A DNA stretch of 64,000 bases, taken from NCBI RefSeq assembly GCF_021729035.1, contig NZ_JAJSAP010000005.1, positions 1 through 64,000 on the forward strand, given 5' to 3'. This document shows, in pieces, positions 34,680 to 42,216 of this stretch. Each line of letters begins with the position of its first letter. The stretch's first letter is position 1. Position numbers and translations under genes: made by a program. The stretch is from Microbulbifer sediminum. Lineage in GTDB: Bacteria; Pseudomonadota; Gammaproteobacteria; Pseudomonadales; Cellvibrionaceae. The notes under the pieces were generated by a model. It worked only from the letters and a program-made list of their open reading frames with translations. It had not been told where the DNA came from and did not search any database.

Positions 34680-35264
34680 CTCAAACCTTTTGCCCAAGTA
34701 TCCGGTCGGCACGCAGCCAACCAGAATGGCCTGCTACGCAGTCATTTGTTTCCCATCAGTTTCCAGGATCTTACTGAAGCTACCTGGCCGGGACACAACA
34801 TCCCGGGGCAACGCGCAGATGCAGAAGCAGCACCCTGACTTCCGGGCTGCCTCCTGTGATTGCTGTTGACGTTGCGCTATCGACACTGTTGTCTCCTCAT
34901 TACGGGGCAAGGCCACTGCCTTCACCTCCTCCCCGGACGATTGCGCCGGTACTGCTACCCTGCGCCAGGACTTCTTTTAAAACTATCATGAAACGGAGCA
35001 TATGCAACCCCGAAAATCACATTTTTTCTTTATTTTTCAATGGGTTACATAAATTCTGCGCGAGCATGGCCCTACCGCTGAGATGGCATGGAAATTTGGG
35101 CCTCGGGGCCGGTTGAGCGACTGGTCATACGCTTAGCTCTGTCCCGTTCTCGATCGTTGTGTCTGCATTGCTTCCTTCCTTCATTCCCCGGTCCGCCACG
35201 ACCCCGTACGGTTGCCGCCCACCCACCAGGCGAGAACTCTCATACAACAGGCTATCGCCCAGCC

Positions 35265-35301
35265 AAAAAAAAGCCCCCACGGGCGAACCTGCGGGGGCTT
35301 T
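35265..35301 (-). terminator. Rho-independent terminator (minus strand)
   Basis: On the minus strand: AAAGCCCCC paired with GGGGGCTTT and a run of eight T. It is 270 bases beyond the end of the phosphoesterase gene and may end that transcript. Confidence 0.8.
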
Positions 35302-35570
35302 CGGGCCGGGTCCGGAAGGCTCACTGCCTCCCGGATTCCGGAGGGCTATCAATACGGGCTATTGGTAATGGACAAAACAGACCACCGCTTCCCCTGGGAA
35401 GCGGGCAATAAACCGGGCTTTATGTACCTTGTCAGTTGCATTGGTGAGTCTCCATTGGTTGCCGGGGATTGTAGCGGCCCGCCGCGCGGACGCAAGTGAA
35501 CGCTACGACAGGATGCGCATAATCGGCGTATTTTTTTCTCACTGCAGCCGTCAGCGCTAATGGAAATGGA

Positions 35571-36494
35571 TCAGGGCACGTACGCAAAAGACGACGCTTC
35601 CAGCTCCCTCTCGCCGTCGAATCGATAGGCGACGAGCTTCCCTCCCCCAGCGACCGAATAATCCAGGCAAGCCACATTGTCAGTCAGTGGCCCTGGCTCA
35701 CCATGGAGCCAGTAGTGCCCGATAAAACAGGGGACAGCATCGACTGGATACTCGGGAACATCTTCTGGCACCCCGAGAGCTGCCGCCTGGCCGATATCCA
35801 CCCCCAACGGCAATGCGATATCGCCGAGACAGGATGCCTCTCTCTTCCACCATTGCACCCGCACAGCCTCACGGGAATTGCCATCCTTGTCGGCAAAGGC
35901 AATTCCCTCCGGCAGCGATACTTCGAAGCCCTTCAGGAGTGTTTCCACCGCACGAAACTCGGCAGTTCCTCGCGTCGAGGCGGCCACGAGCAGGTCATGG
36001 TCCAGCCGGGCATCCGGCGCCCTGTCGCGCAGCAGGTCTACATGCTCCTGGGCCCAGCAGGCATGCACCACCCTGCACCCTTCCAGTTCCAGCCACATCG
36101 GTAACTGGCGAAAAAAGTCCAGCACTTCCCGCTTCAGCGCAGGTCGATCGTCGAACTCGTTGAGGAAAGCCTGGTGCTGGCGGGTATTCCTGCGGGTACG
36201 CGGGCGCAGGGGCTCGCCCTGGTGCAGCGTGTGGAAGGCCAGGGCATTGAACTCGTGGTTGCCCATCACTGCCAGGGCGTGGCCGTTATCCACCATGGCC
36301 ATGACAATTTCAAGCAGCCGGCGGTGCTGGCGCAGGTGCTCGCCGCGATCGATAAAATCGCCGAGGAATATCACCTTACGTCCCGGGTGGCAGAAGCCGG
36401 ATCCGGTCTCCCGATAACCCAGGTGCAGGAGCAGCCGCTCCAGCTCAGCAGCATGCCCGTGGATATCCCCGATAATGTCGTAGCCCTGTGGCAA
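35571..36494 (-). CDS. PPP-type metallophosphoesterase
   Basis: A calcineurin-like phosphoesterase of about 307 residues with all metal-binding motifs: GDIHG (about residue 9), GDFIDRG (about 43) and GNHEFNAL (about 78), then later His residues in VVHACW and IGHYWL. Proteins of this type are protein phosphatases (PrpA-like) or nucleotide phosphatases such as ApaH-like enzymes. I prefer a TTG start at 36494 because AGGAG lies six bases before it; the frame is open to another TTG at 36533 without a ribosome site. Substrate unknown. Confidence 0.85.
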   Translation of the reverse strand: MPQGYDIIGDIHGHAAELERLLLHLGYRETGSGFCHPGRKVIFLGDFIDRGEHLRQHRRLLEIVMAMVDNGHALAVMGNHEFNALAFHTLHQGEPLRPRTRRNTRQHQAFLNEFDDRPALKREVLDFFRQLPMWLELEGCRVVHACWAQEHVDLLRDRAPDARLDHDLLVAASTRGTAEFRAVETLLKGFEVSLPEGIAFADKDGNSREAVRVQWWKREASCLGDIALPLGVDIGQAAALGVPEDVPEYPVDAVPCFIGHYWLHGEPGPLTDNVACLDYSVAGGGKLVAYRFDGERELEASSFAYVP

Positions 36495-36605
36495 AGCGCA
36501 CTCCTGTATTGAACTGGTATTGCTGGTCAGCAACCGGGCGGTACGGCCAACCGGTAATCAGATTACAATAGGCAGCATTTCACCACTACAGGCTGTCCGC
36601 TGTAC

Positions 36606-37337
36606 ATGGACCCCGAAATCCTCTTTGAAGATCCTTACCTGGTGGCGGCATACAAGCCCGAAGGCTGGCTGGTACATCGATCGTCGATTGATCGCCACGA
36701 GACCCGCTTCCTGCTGCAACACCTGCGTGACGTGGTGGGCTGCCACCTGTACCCGATCCACCGGCTCGACAAGCCCACCTCCGGGGTGATCCTGTTTGCC
36801 AAGAGCGGCGAAGTCGCCGCCCGCGCGCAGGCAGAGCTGGCTTCAGAGAGTTCTGTGAAAGCGTATATCGCCGTGTGCCGCGGCTGGTGCCCGGAGGAAG
36901 GCGTGATCGATTACCCGTTGGCGCCGGTCAACGATTTCAGGCACCAGCGCAAGCGCCCCAAAGCCGACCAGCCCCGCCAACCGGCGGTGACGCGTTTCCG
37001 GCGGCTGGACACTACCGAACTGCCCTATGCGGTCGACCGCTATCCTTCAAGCCGCTATTCGCTGGTGGAAGTGGAGCTGGAAACCGGGCGTCGCCACCAG
37101 ATCCGCCGCCACTTCAAGCACCTGCACCACCCGCTGATCGGCTGCCCCAAGTATGGCAAGTCGGTGCACAACCGCTTCTTCGCCCAGCAGTTCGGCTGCG
37201 CGCGCCTATTGCTGCACGCCCACCGCCTGGAACTGGATCACCCGGTGACCGGCGAACGGCTGTCTATCTGTGCTCCGCCGCAGGGCTGCTTCGCCGCACT
37301 GCTGGAGACGCTGGGCTGGGCGCTGCCGCCCCGCTGA
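36606..37337 (+). CDS. truC: tRNA pseudouridine(65) synthase TruC
   Basis: A 243-residue RluA-family pseudouridine synthase. The catalytic motif HRLDKPTSGVILFA has the active Asp at about residue 57, followed by the RHQIRRHFKHLHHPLIG segment that marks TruC-like enzymes. No S4 domain is present, as expected for TruC, which modifies U65 in several tRNAs. ATG 36606. It is convergent with the minus-strand operon that follows. Confidence 0.88.
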   Translation: MDPEILFEDPYLVAAYKPEGWLVHRSSIDRHETRFLLQHLRDVVGCHLYPIHRLDKPTSGVILFAKSGEVAARAQAELASESSVKAYIAVCRGWCPEEGVIDYPLAPVNDFRHQRKRPKADQPRQPAVTRFRRLDTTELPYAVDRYPSSRYSLVEVELETGRRHQIRRHFKHLHHPLIGCPKYGKSVHNRFFAQQFGCARLLLHAHRLELDHPVTGERLSICAPPQGCFAALLETLGWALPPR

Positions 37338-37369
37338 CTACCGGACTCCCATCGCCCCCGCCACATGAC

Positions 37370-40087
37370 TCACTCCGCAAGCACGGGAGCTGGTTGCGCC
37401 CGCTCGTCAGGGGATTGCCCACCAACAACACCCAGCTCCCCACCGTAACTCCTCAACGCTCCTGGACTGATCATGTCCTCCTCGCACAGCGTCGCCAGCG
37501 CAGCGTAGGCGATACTGGCGGCGTCCACCTCGAAATACCTGCGCAGGTCATCCCGCGCTTCGCTCAGGCCGAAACCGTCGGTACCTAACACCACGTAACG
37601 GCCGGGCACCCAGCGGGAGATACTGGTGGGCAGTGCGCGCATGTAGTCGGTGCAGGCCAACACCGGTCCCTCTATGCCCCGCAACACCCTTTGCAGATAG
37701 GGTTCCCGTTTTGCGCCGGGCTGCAGGCGGTTGTGGCGCTCCACCTGTTCGGCGTCGCGGGCGAGCTCGGTATAGCTGGTGACACTCCACACATCGGCGC
37801 ACACGCCTTTTTCGGCCAGCAGTTCCTGCGCGGCCAGCACCTGCTGCATAATGCTGCCGCTGCCGAACAACTGCACCCGGGGTGCGCCGCCCTGCGTCAA
37901 TTCCGATTCGCGGTAGAGGTAAATCCCCTTCAGCACGCCTTCCTCGATCCGCTCGAGCGCTTTTTCCGGCAGTGCGGGCATGGGGTAGTTTTCGTTGTAA
38001 ACCGTGAGGTAGTAGAACACCTGCTCGCCACGGCCGTACATTTCCTCGATGCCCTCTCGCAGGATGATCGCAAGCTCATAGGCAAAGGCCGGGTCATAGC
38101 TGCGCAGGTTGGGCACGGTGGAGGCGAGGATATGGGAGTGGCCATCCTGGTGCTGTAGCCCCTCGCCGTTGAGGGTGGTCCGCCCGGCAGTACCGCCCAG
38201 CAGGAAACCGCGGCACATACTGTCGGCCGCGGCCCAGATGAGATCCCCCACCCGCTGGAAACCGAACATGCTGTAGAAAATATACAGCGGGATGGTGGGT
38301 ACGCCGTGGTTGGCGTAGGCGGTACCGGCGGCCAGGAACGAGGCCATGGCACCGGCCTCGCAGATGCCCTCCTGCAGTATCTGGCCGTCGGCCGCCTCGC
38401 GATACGGCAGCAGGCTGTCGGCGTCCACCGGCAGGTACTTCTGCCCGCCGGGGGCATAGATGCCCGCCTCGCGAAACAGCGCCTCCATGCCAAAAGTGCG
38501 CGCCTCGTCCGGTACGATGGGGACAATATAGTTACCGATGCTTTTGTCTTTGATCAGCTTGGCCATCATGCGCACCACCGCCATGGTGGTGGAGATAGCG
38601 CGCTCGCCGCTGCCCCGGTAGAACTCGGCAAACAGCGCTCGCTCCGGTGCCGCCAGCGCCGCACAGTCAACGCGTCGCGACGGCATGGGCCCGCCGAGGG
38701 CGCGGCGCCGCTCGCGCAGGTAACGCAGCTCTTCAGAGTCCTCCGGCGGGGAGTAGAAGGCGGCCCGACCCAATGCCTCGTCATCGAGGGGAATACCCAA
38801 TCGGCGGCCGATGGCGATACGGTCCTCGCGGGAGAACTGTTTTTGCTGGTGCGCGGTGTTCTTGCCCTGGGCCGCCTCGCCCAGGCCGTCGCCCTTGACG
38901 GTTTTCACCAGGATCACCGTGGGCCGGCCGCTGCTCTCGGCCGCGCGGGCAAATGCCGCATGGATTTTTTTCGGGTCCTGGCCACCGCGCTTGATCTCGC
39001 GTACCTCGTCGTCGGTCAGGCTGCTCATCAGGGCCCTGAGTTCGGGGGAGTCTTCCACCCAGTGCTCGCGCTGGGCGCCGCCGGGCCGGGTGGAATACAG
39101 CTGGTAGTCGCCGTCCAGCGTTTCGTCCATGCGCTTCTGTAACACGCCGCGGTGGTCGTTCTGCAGCAGCGTATCCCAGCCGCTGCCCCACACCACCTTG
39201 ATCACCTGCCAGTCGGCGCCGCGGAAGCTGCGCTCCAGTTCCTGGATGATCTTGCCGTTGCCCCGCACCGGGCCATCCAGGCGCTGCAGGTTGCAGTTCA
39301 CCACCAGCACCAGGTTGTCGAGTTTTTCCCGCGCGGCAATGTTGATGGTGCCCAGCACTTCCGGCTCGTCCGCCTCGCCGTCGCCGATAAAGTTCCACAC
39401 CTTGCCACCGTTGGCAGGCTTGAGGCCGCGTGCCTCCAGGTACTTGGCGAAGCGTGCCTGGTAGATGGCCGACGGCGTGGAGAGGCCCATGGACGCGGTG
39501 GGGGCCTGCCAGAAATCCGGCATCTGCCGTGGGTGCGGGTAGGACGAGAGGCCGCCGCCCGGCTGCAGCTGGCGACGGAAATTTTTCAGTTGCTGCTCGG
39601 TAAGGCGCCCCTCCAGGAAGGCACGGGCGTAGATGCCCGGCGCGGCGTGGGCCTGCACGTTGAGCTGGTCGCCGCCGTAACGCTCGTCACGGCAGCGGAA
39701 GAAATGGTTGAAACCCACCTCGAGCATGGTGGCGGCAGAGGCGTAGGTGGCGATATGGCCGCCGACCCCGGTGCCGCTGTCCGCCGCCTGCAATACCATG
39801 GCGATGGCGTTCCAGCGGATCATGTCCTCCACCCGCCGCTCCAGCTCCAGGTCTCCCGGATAGGCAGGCTGCGCGGACAGCGGGATGGTGTTGCGGTAGG
39901 GCGTGTTCAGCGGCGCCTCGTCCAGCGGCACGCCGCTGCGCACCAGGCGCTCCTGCAGTTCGCGCAGGATTTCCCGGGCGCGGCCGGCGCCCTGGTAACG
40001 CAGGATATCCTCCAGCGCCTCGCGCCACTCCTGCAGTTCCGGGTCCTGCTCCCCGACGCAATCCTGCGGATCCACTTGTATGTTCAC
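37370..40087 (-). CDS. mdeB: PDH-E1-like 2-oxoacid dehydrogenase (MdeB type)
   Basis: A homodimeric, AceE-like thiamine diphosphate enzyme of about 905 residues. Visible marks include NTPYRNTIP and the ThDP motif GDGEADEPE...VVNCNLQ (about residues 240-275). Normal aceE is followed by aceF; here there is none. Instead it follows methionine gamma-lyase and its Lrp-type regulator, the arrangement known in Pseudomonas putida, where MdeB is an E1-like protein thought to oxidise 2-oxobutyrate made from methionine. I therefore call it MdeB; it would need E2 and E3 from another locus. GTG 40087 follows AGGGCAAG; an earlier GTG at 40126 is possible. Confidence 0.8.
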   Translation of the reverse strand: MNIQVDPQDCVGEQDPELQEWREALEDILRYQGAGRAREILRELQERLVRSGVPLDEAPLNTPYRNTIPLSAQPAYPGDLELERRVEDMIRWNAIAMVLQAADSGTGVGGHIATYASAATMLEVGFNHFFRCRDERYGGDQLNVQAHAAPGIYARAFLEGRLTEQQLKNFRRQLQPGGGLSSYPHPRQMPDFWQAPTASMGLSTPSAIYQARFAKYLEARGLKPANGGKVWNFIGDGEADEPEVLGTINIAAREKLDNLVLVVNCNLQRLDGPVRGNGKIIQELERSFRGADWQVIKVVWGSGWDTLLQNDHRGVLQKRMDETLDGDYQLYSTRPGGAQREHWVEDSPELRALMSSLTDDEVREIKRGGQDPKKIHAAFARAAESSGRPTVILVKTVKGDGLGEAAQGKNTAHQQKQFSREDRIAIGRRLGIPLDDEALGRAAFYSPPEDSEELRYLRERRRALGGPMPSRRVDCAALAAPERALFAEFYRGSGERAISTTMAVVRMMAKLIKDKSIGNYIVPIVPDEARTFGMEALFREAGIYAPGGQKYLPVDADSLLPYREAADGQILQEGICEAGAMASFLAAGTAYANHGVPTIPLYIFYSMFGFQRVGDLIWAAADSMCRGFLLGGTAGRTTLNGEGLQHQDGHSHILASTVPNLRSYDPAFAYELAIILREGIEEMYGRGEQVFYYLTVYNENYPMPALPEKALERIEEGVLKGIYLYRESELTQGGAPRVQLFGSGSIMQQVLAAQELLAEKGVCADVWSVTSYTELARDAEQVERHNRLQPGAKREPYLQRVLRGIEGPVLACTDYMRALPTSISRWVPGRYVVLGTDGFGLSEARDDLRRYFEVDAASIAYAALATLCEEDMISPGALRSYGGELGVVGGQSPDERAQPAPVLAE

Positions 40088-40135
40088 CTTGCCCTGCCCC
40101 GCTTGTCTGCTCCAGCCCAACTCCACAGGAAGATA

Positions 40136-40160
40136 CAGCCCGGCCCCGACGCCGGGGCTG
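40136..40160. other. Intercistronic GC-rich hairpin
   Basis: CAGCCC pairs with GGGCTG around a GC-rich loop between mdeA and mdeB. It lacks a T-run and could be a partial terminator or mRNA stabiliser. Confidence 0.35.
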
Positions 40161-40198
40161 CACTCCCGTTACTTCTTCGCAAATCCAGACTGTCGCTG

Positions 40199-41383
40199 TC
40201 AGCCGATACCGGCCAGCGCCTGCTCCAGGTCGGCGACGATGTCCTCGGCGTTCTCCAGCCCCACTGCCAGGCGAATCAGCGTGCGGGAGATACCCGCCGC
40301 CGCCAGTTCCTCGGGCTCGTAGGTGGAGTGGGTCATGGAGGCCGGGTGCTGGATCAGGGTCTCGGCGTCACCGAGGCTGACCGCGCGCTTGCACATCTGC
40401 AGCTTGTTGATAAAGGCCACCGCCTGCTCGAAGCCCTGCTTGAGCTCAAACGCCATCACGCCGCCAGCGCCACTCATCTGCGTACCCAGCAGCTTGTAGC
40501 CCGGGTGGCCCGGCAGCCCCGGGTAGTAGACCTTCTCGACTGCGGGGTGCTTCTCCAGGTACTCGGCCACCACCTGCCCGTTCTCGCCGTGGCGCTGCAT
40601 GCGCAGGTGCAGGGTCTTGAGGCCGCGAATCACCAGCCAGGCATCGTGCGGGCTCATCACCGCGCCCATGTCCTTGCGGGTGGTCATCTTGATCTGGTCA
40701 ATCAGTTCAGCCGGCCCGCAGAGGATGCCCGCTACCACGTCGCCATGGCCGTTCAGGTACTTGGTGGCCGAGTGCAGCACCAGGTCGATGCCGTGCTCGG
40801 CCGGGCGCTGCAGGATCGGCGACATGAAAGTGTTGTCGATCACCGTGACGATACCGCGCTCCCTGGCGATACCGGCCAGGGCGTCCAGGTCCATCACTGT
40901 CATGCAGGGATTGATCGGGGTCTCGCCGTAGATCACTTTGGTGTTCGGCTTGATGGCCTCCCGCACTGCCTGCGGGTCGGCCAGGTCCACAAAGCTGACC
41001 TCGATACCCAGCGCCGGCAGCTGGTGGTTGAACAGGGCATAGGTGCAGCCGTACAGGCGGTGGGAAGTGACAAGGTGATCGCCGGCCTTCAGCAGCGCGA
41101 AGATCGCTGCGGACACCGCGCCCATGCCGGAGCCGAAGGCGGCGGCCGCTTCGGTGCCCTCGAGGATGGCCATGCGGTTTTCCAGCTCCTCCACGGTGGG
41201 GTTGCCCAGCCGGGAATAGATGTGCCCGCCTGCCTCACCGGCGAAGCGGTCGGCACCCTGCTGCACGTCGTCGAAGACGAAGGTGGAAGTCTGGTAGATG
41301 GGTGTGGACAGGGGCCCGTGCTCACCCTGCGACTGCTTGCCGCCGTGGATGGCGTTGGTCTCGATATTCTTGGATTCCCACAT
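40199..41383 (-). CDS. mdeA: Methionine gamma-lyase
   Basis: A PLP enzyme of about 394 residues in the Cys/Met metabolism family that splits L-methionine into methanethiol, 2-oxobutyrate and ammonia. The PLP lysine is in SATKYLNGHGD. The Cys in YGCTYALF matches the active-site Cys116 that distinguishes methionine gamma-lyases from cystathionine lyases and synthases, which usually have Gly or Pro there. GSGMGAVSA and YSRLGNPT complete the PLP and substrate loops. ATG 41383 follows GAGAGG. Operon mdeR-mdeA-mdeB. Confidence 0.9.
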   Translation of the reverse strand: MWESKNIETNAIHGGKQSQGEHGPLSTPIYQTSTFVFDDVQQGADRFAGEAGGHIYSRLGNPTVEELENRMAILEGTEAAAAFGSGMGAVSAAIFALLKAGDHLVTSHRLYGCTYALFNHQLPALGIEVSFVDLADPQAVREAIKPNTKVIYGETPINPCMTVMDLDALAGIARERGIVTVIDNTFMSPILQRPAEHGIDLVLHSATKYLNGHGDVVAGILCGPAELIDQIKMTTRKDMGAVMSPHDAWLVIRGLKTLHLRMQRHGENGQVVAEYLEKHPAVEKVYYPGLPGHPGYKLLGTQMSGAGGVMAFELKQGFEQAVAFINKLQMCKRAVSLGDAETLIQHPASMTHSTYEPEELAAAGISRTLIRLAVGLENAEDIVADLEQALAGIG

Positions 41384-41440
41384 GTGTGCCTCTCTTATCG
41401 TTATACATCCGCGGGGCACACAAGCTGGTACGTGCCCCGC

Positions 41441-41923
41441 CTAGGGTTCCGGCAGATCCAGCTCGGTTGTCTGCTTCAGCGCCTTCAACACGATGCTGGT
41501 ATGGATCCGGGCAATGCCCGGCAGCGGTATCAGACGCGCGGCGATGAAGTGATCGAGCGCGCGGTTGTTCACGGTGCTGACCTTGATCATGTAGTCGTAT
41601 TCACCGGTCACGTGGTAGCACTCCAGCACCTCGGGCATGGCCACAAGGCGGTCGAGCACCTCGGCGATCCGCTCATACTGGTGCAGCTCCAGGGCGATCT
41701 CGATCAGGGCCAGGTTGTCGTGCCCCAGTTTCTCCCGGTTGAGCATCGCCGCGTAGCCGCTGATATAGCCCTCCTGTTCCAGCCGCCTGACCCGGGCCAG
41801 CGTGGCCGGCGGCGACAGGTGCACCCGGTCGGACAGCTCCACGTTACTGATCCGACCTTCGGCCTGGAGGACCCGCAGGATGGCGATATCCGTACGGTCC
41901 AGCGACGAAACAGAGGTTACCAT
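41441..41923 (-). CDS. mdeR: Lrp/AsnC-family regulator (MdeR-like)
   Basis: A 160-residue Lrp-type regulator. The helix-turn-helix is ILRVLQAEGRISNVELSDRV with LSPPATLARVRRLEQEGYI, and the RAM ligand-binding domain has YHVTGEYDYMIKV. It precedes methionine gamma-lyase on the same strand with a gap of 57 bases. MdeR of P. putida is an Lrp-type activator of mdeAB responding to methionine, although there it is divergently placed; the same role is inferred here. ATG 41923. Confidence 0.85.
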   Translation of the reverse strand: MVTSVSSLDRTDIAILRVLQAEGRISNVELSDRVHLSPPATLARVRRLEQEGYISGYAAMLNREKLGHDNLALIEIALELHQYERIAEVLDRLVAMPEVLECYHVTGEYDYMIKVSTVNNRALDHFIAARLIPLPGIARIHTSIVLKALKQTTELDLPEP

Positions 41924-42122
41924 TCGAGAAGCCTCACAGAGTATGATTAGGAAAAACTAAGATTATTCCGAATATTATTAATTCGCAATGTCCTGTCACC
42001 GGCTCAAATTAAGAAAATTCGGTTCCGCTGGCGACGGGATTTTCGGTTATTAGGTGGGCCACGGAGGGACGGCAGGCGGCGGCTGGGAATCCGGTGTGCC
42101 GGCCCGGCCGGGGGCGGCCATC

Positions 42123-42154
42123 AAAAAAGGCCAGCCCGATGCCGGGCTGGCCTT
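42123..42154 (-). terminator. Rho-independent terminator after lipase gene
   Basis: On the minus strand a perfect 12-bp stem, AAGGCCAGCCCG with CGGGCTGGCCTT (loop GCAT), followed by a T-run, ends the lipase transcript. Confidence 0.9.
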
Positions 42155-42216
42155 GGCACGGACCCCGCTGCATGCAGAGCCCCGTCATATGCCTCCCCTG
42201 GACAGGGAGGACCAGG

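Larger units (their letters stand above)
34479..35570. other. Long region without a convincing gene
   Basis: About 1.1 kb between the hypothetical gene and the phosphoesterase. It contains two strong minus-strand terminators (34647-34679 and 35265-35301), an A/T-rich patch near 34980-35060, and short minus-strand frames only: a 63-codon one with a Cys cluster (CCFCIC) ending at 34734, a 75-codon one at 35125-35352, and a 20-codon one with a Trp-Trp pair at 35181-35243. None has a good ribosome site plus family support. It could encode small RNAs. Confidence 0.45.

Noticed and set aside
35181-35243. 20-codon frame with tandem Trp codons, resembling a trp leader peptide
   Set aside because: No ribosome site, no attenuator just downstream, and no tryptophan biosynthesis gene follows.
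37370-40087. Housekeeping aceE of the pyruvate dehydrogenase complex
   Set aside because: No aceF or lpd follows, and the upstream methionine gamma-lyase and Lrp-type regulator match the mde arrangement better; kept as an alternative.
39152-41950. 932-codon plus-strand open frame
   Set aside because: It lies antisense to mdeB, mdeA and mdeR, which have clear family motifs; the frame is open only because of GC-rich codon use.
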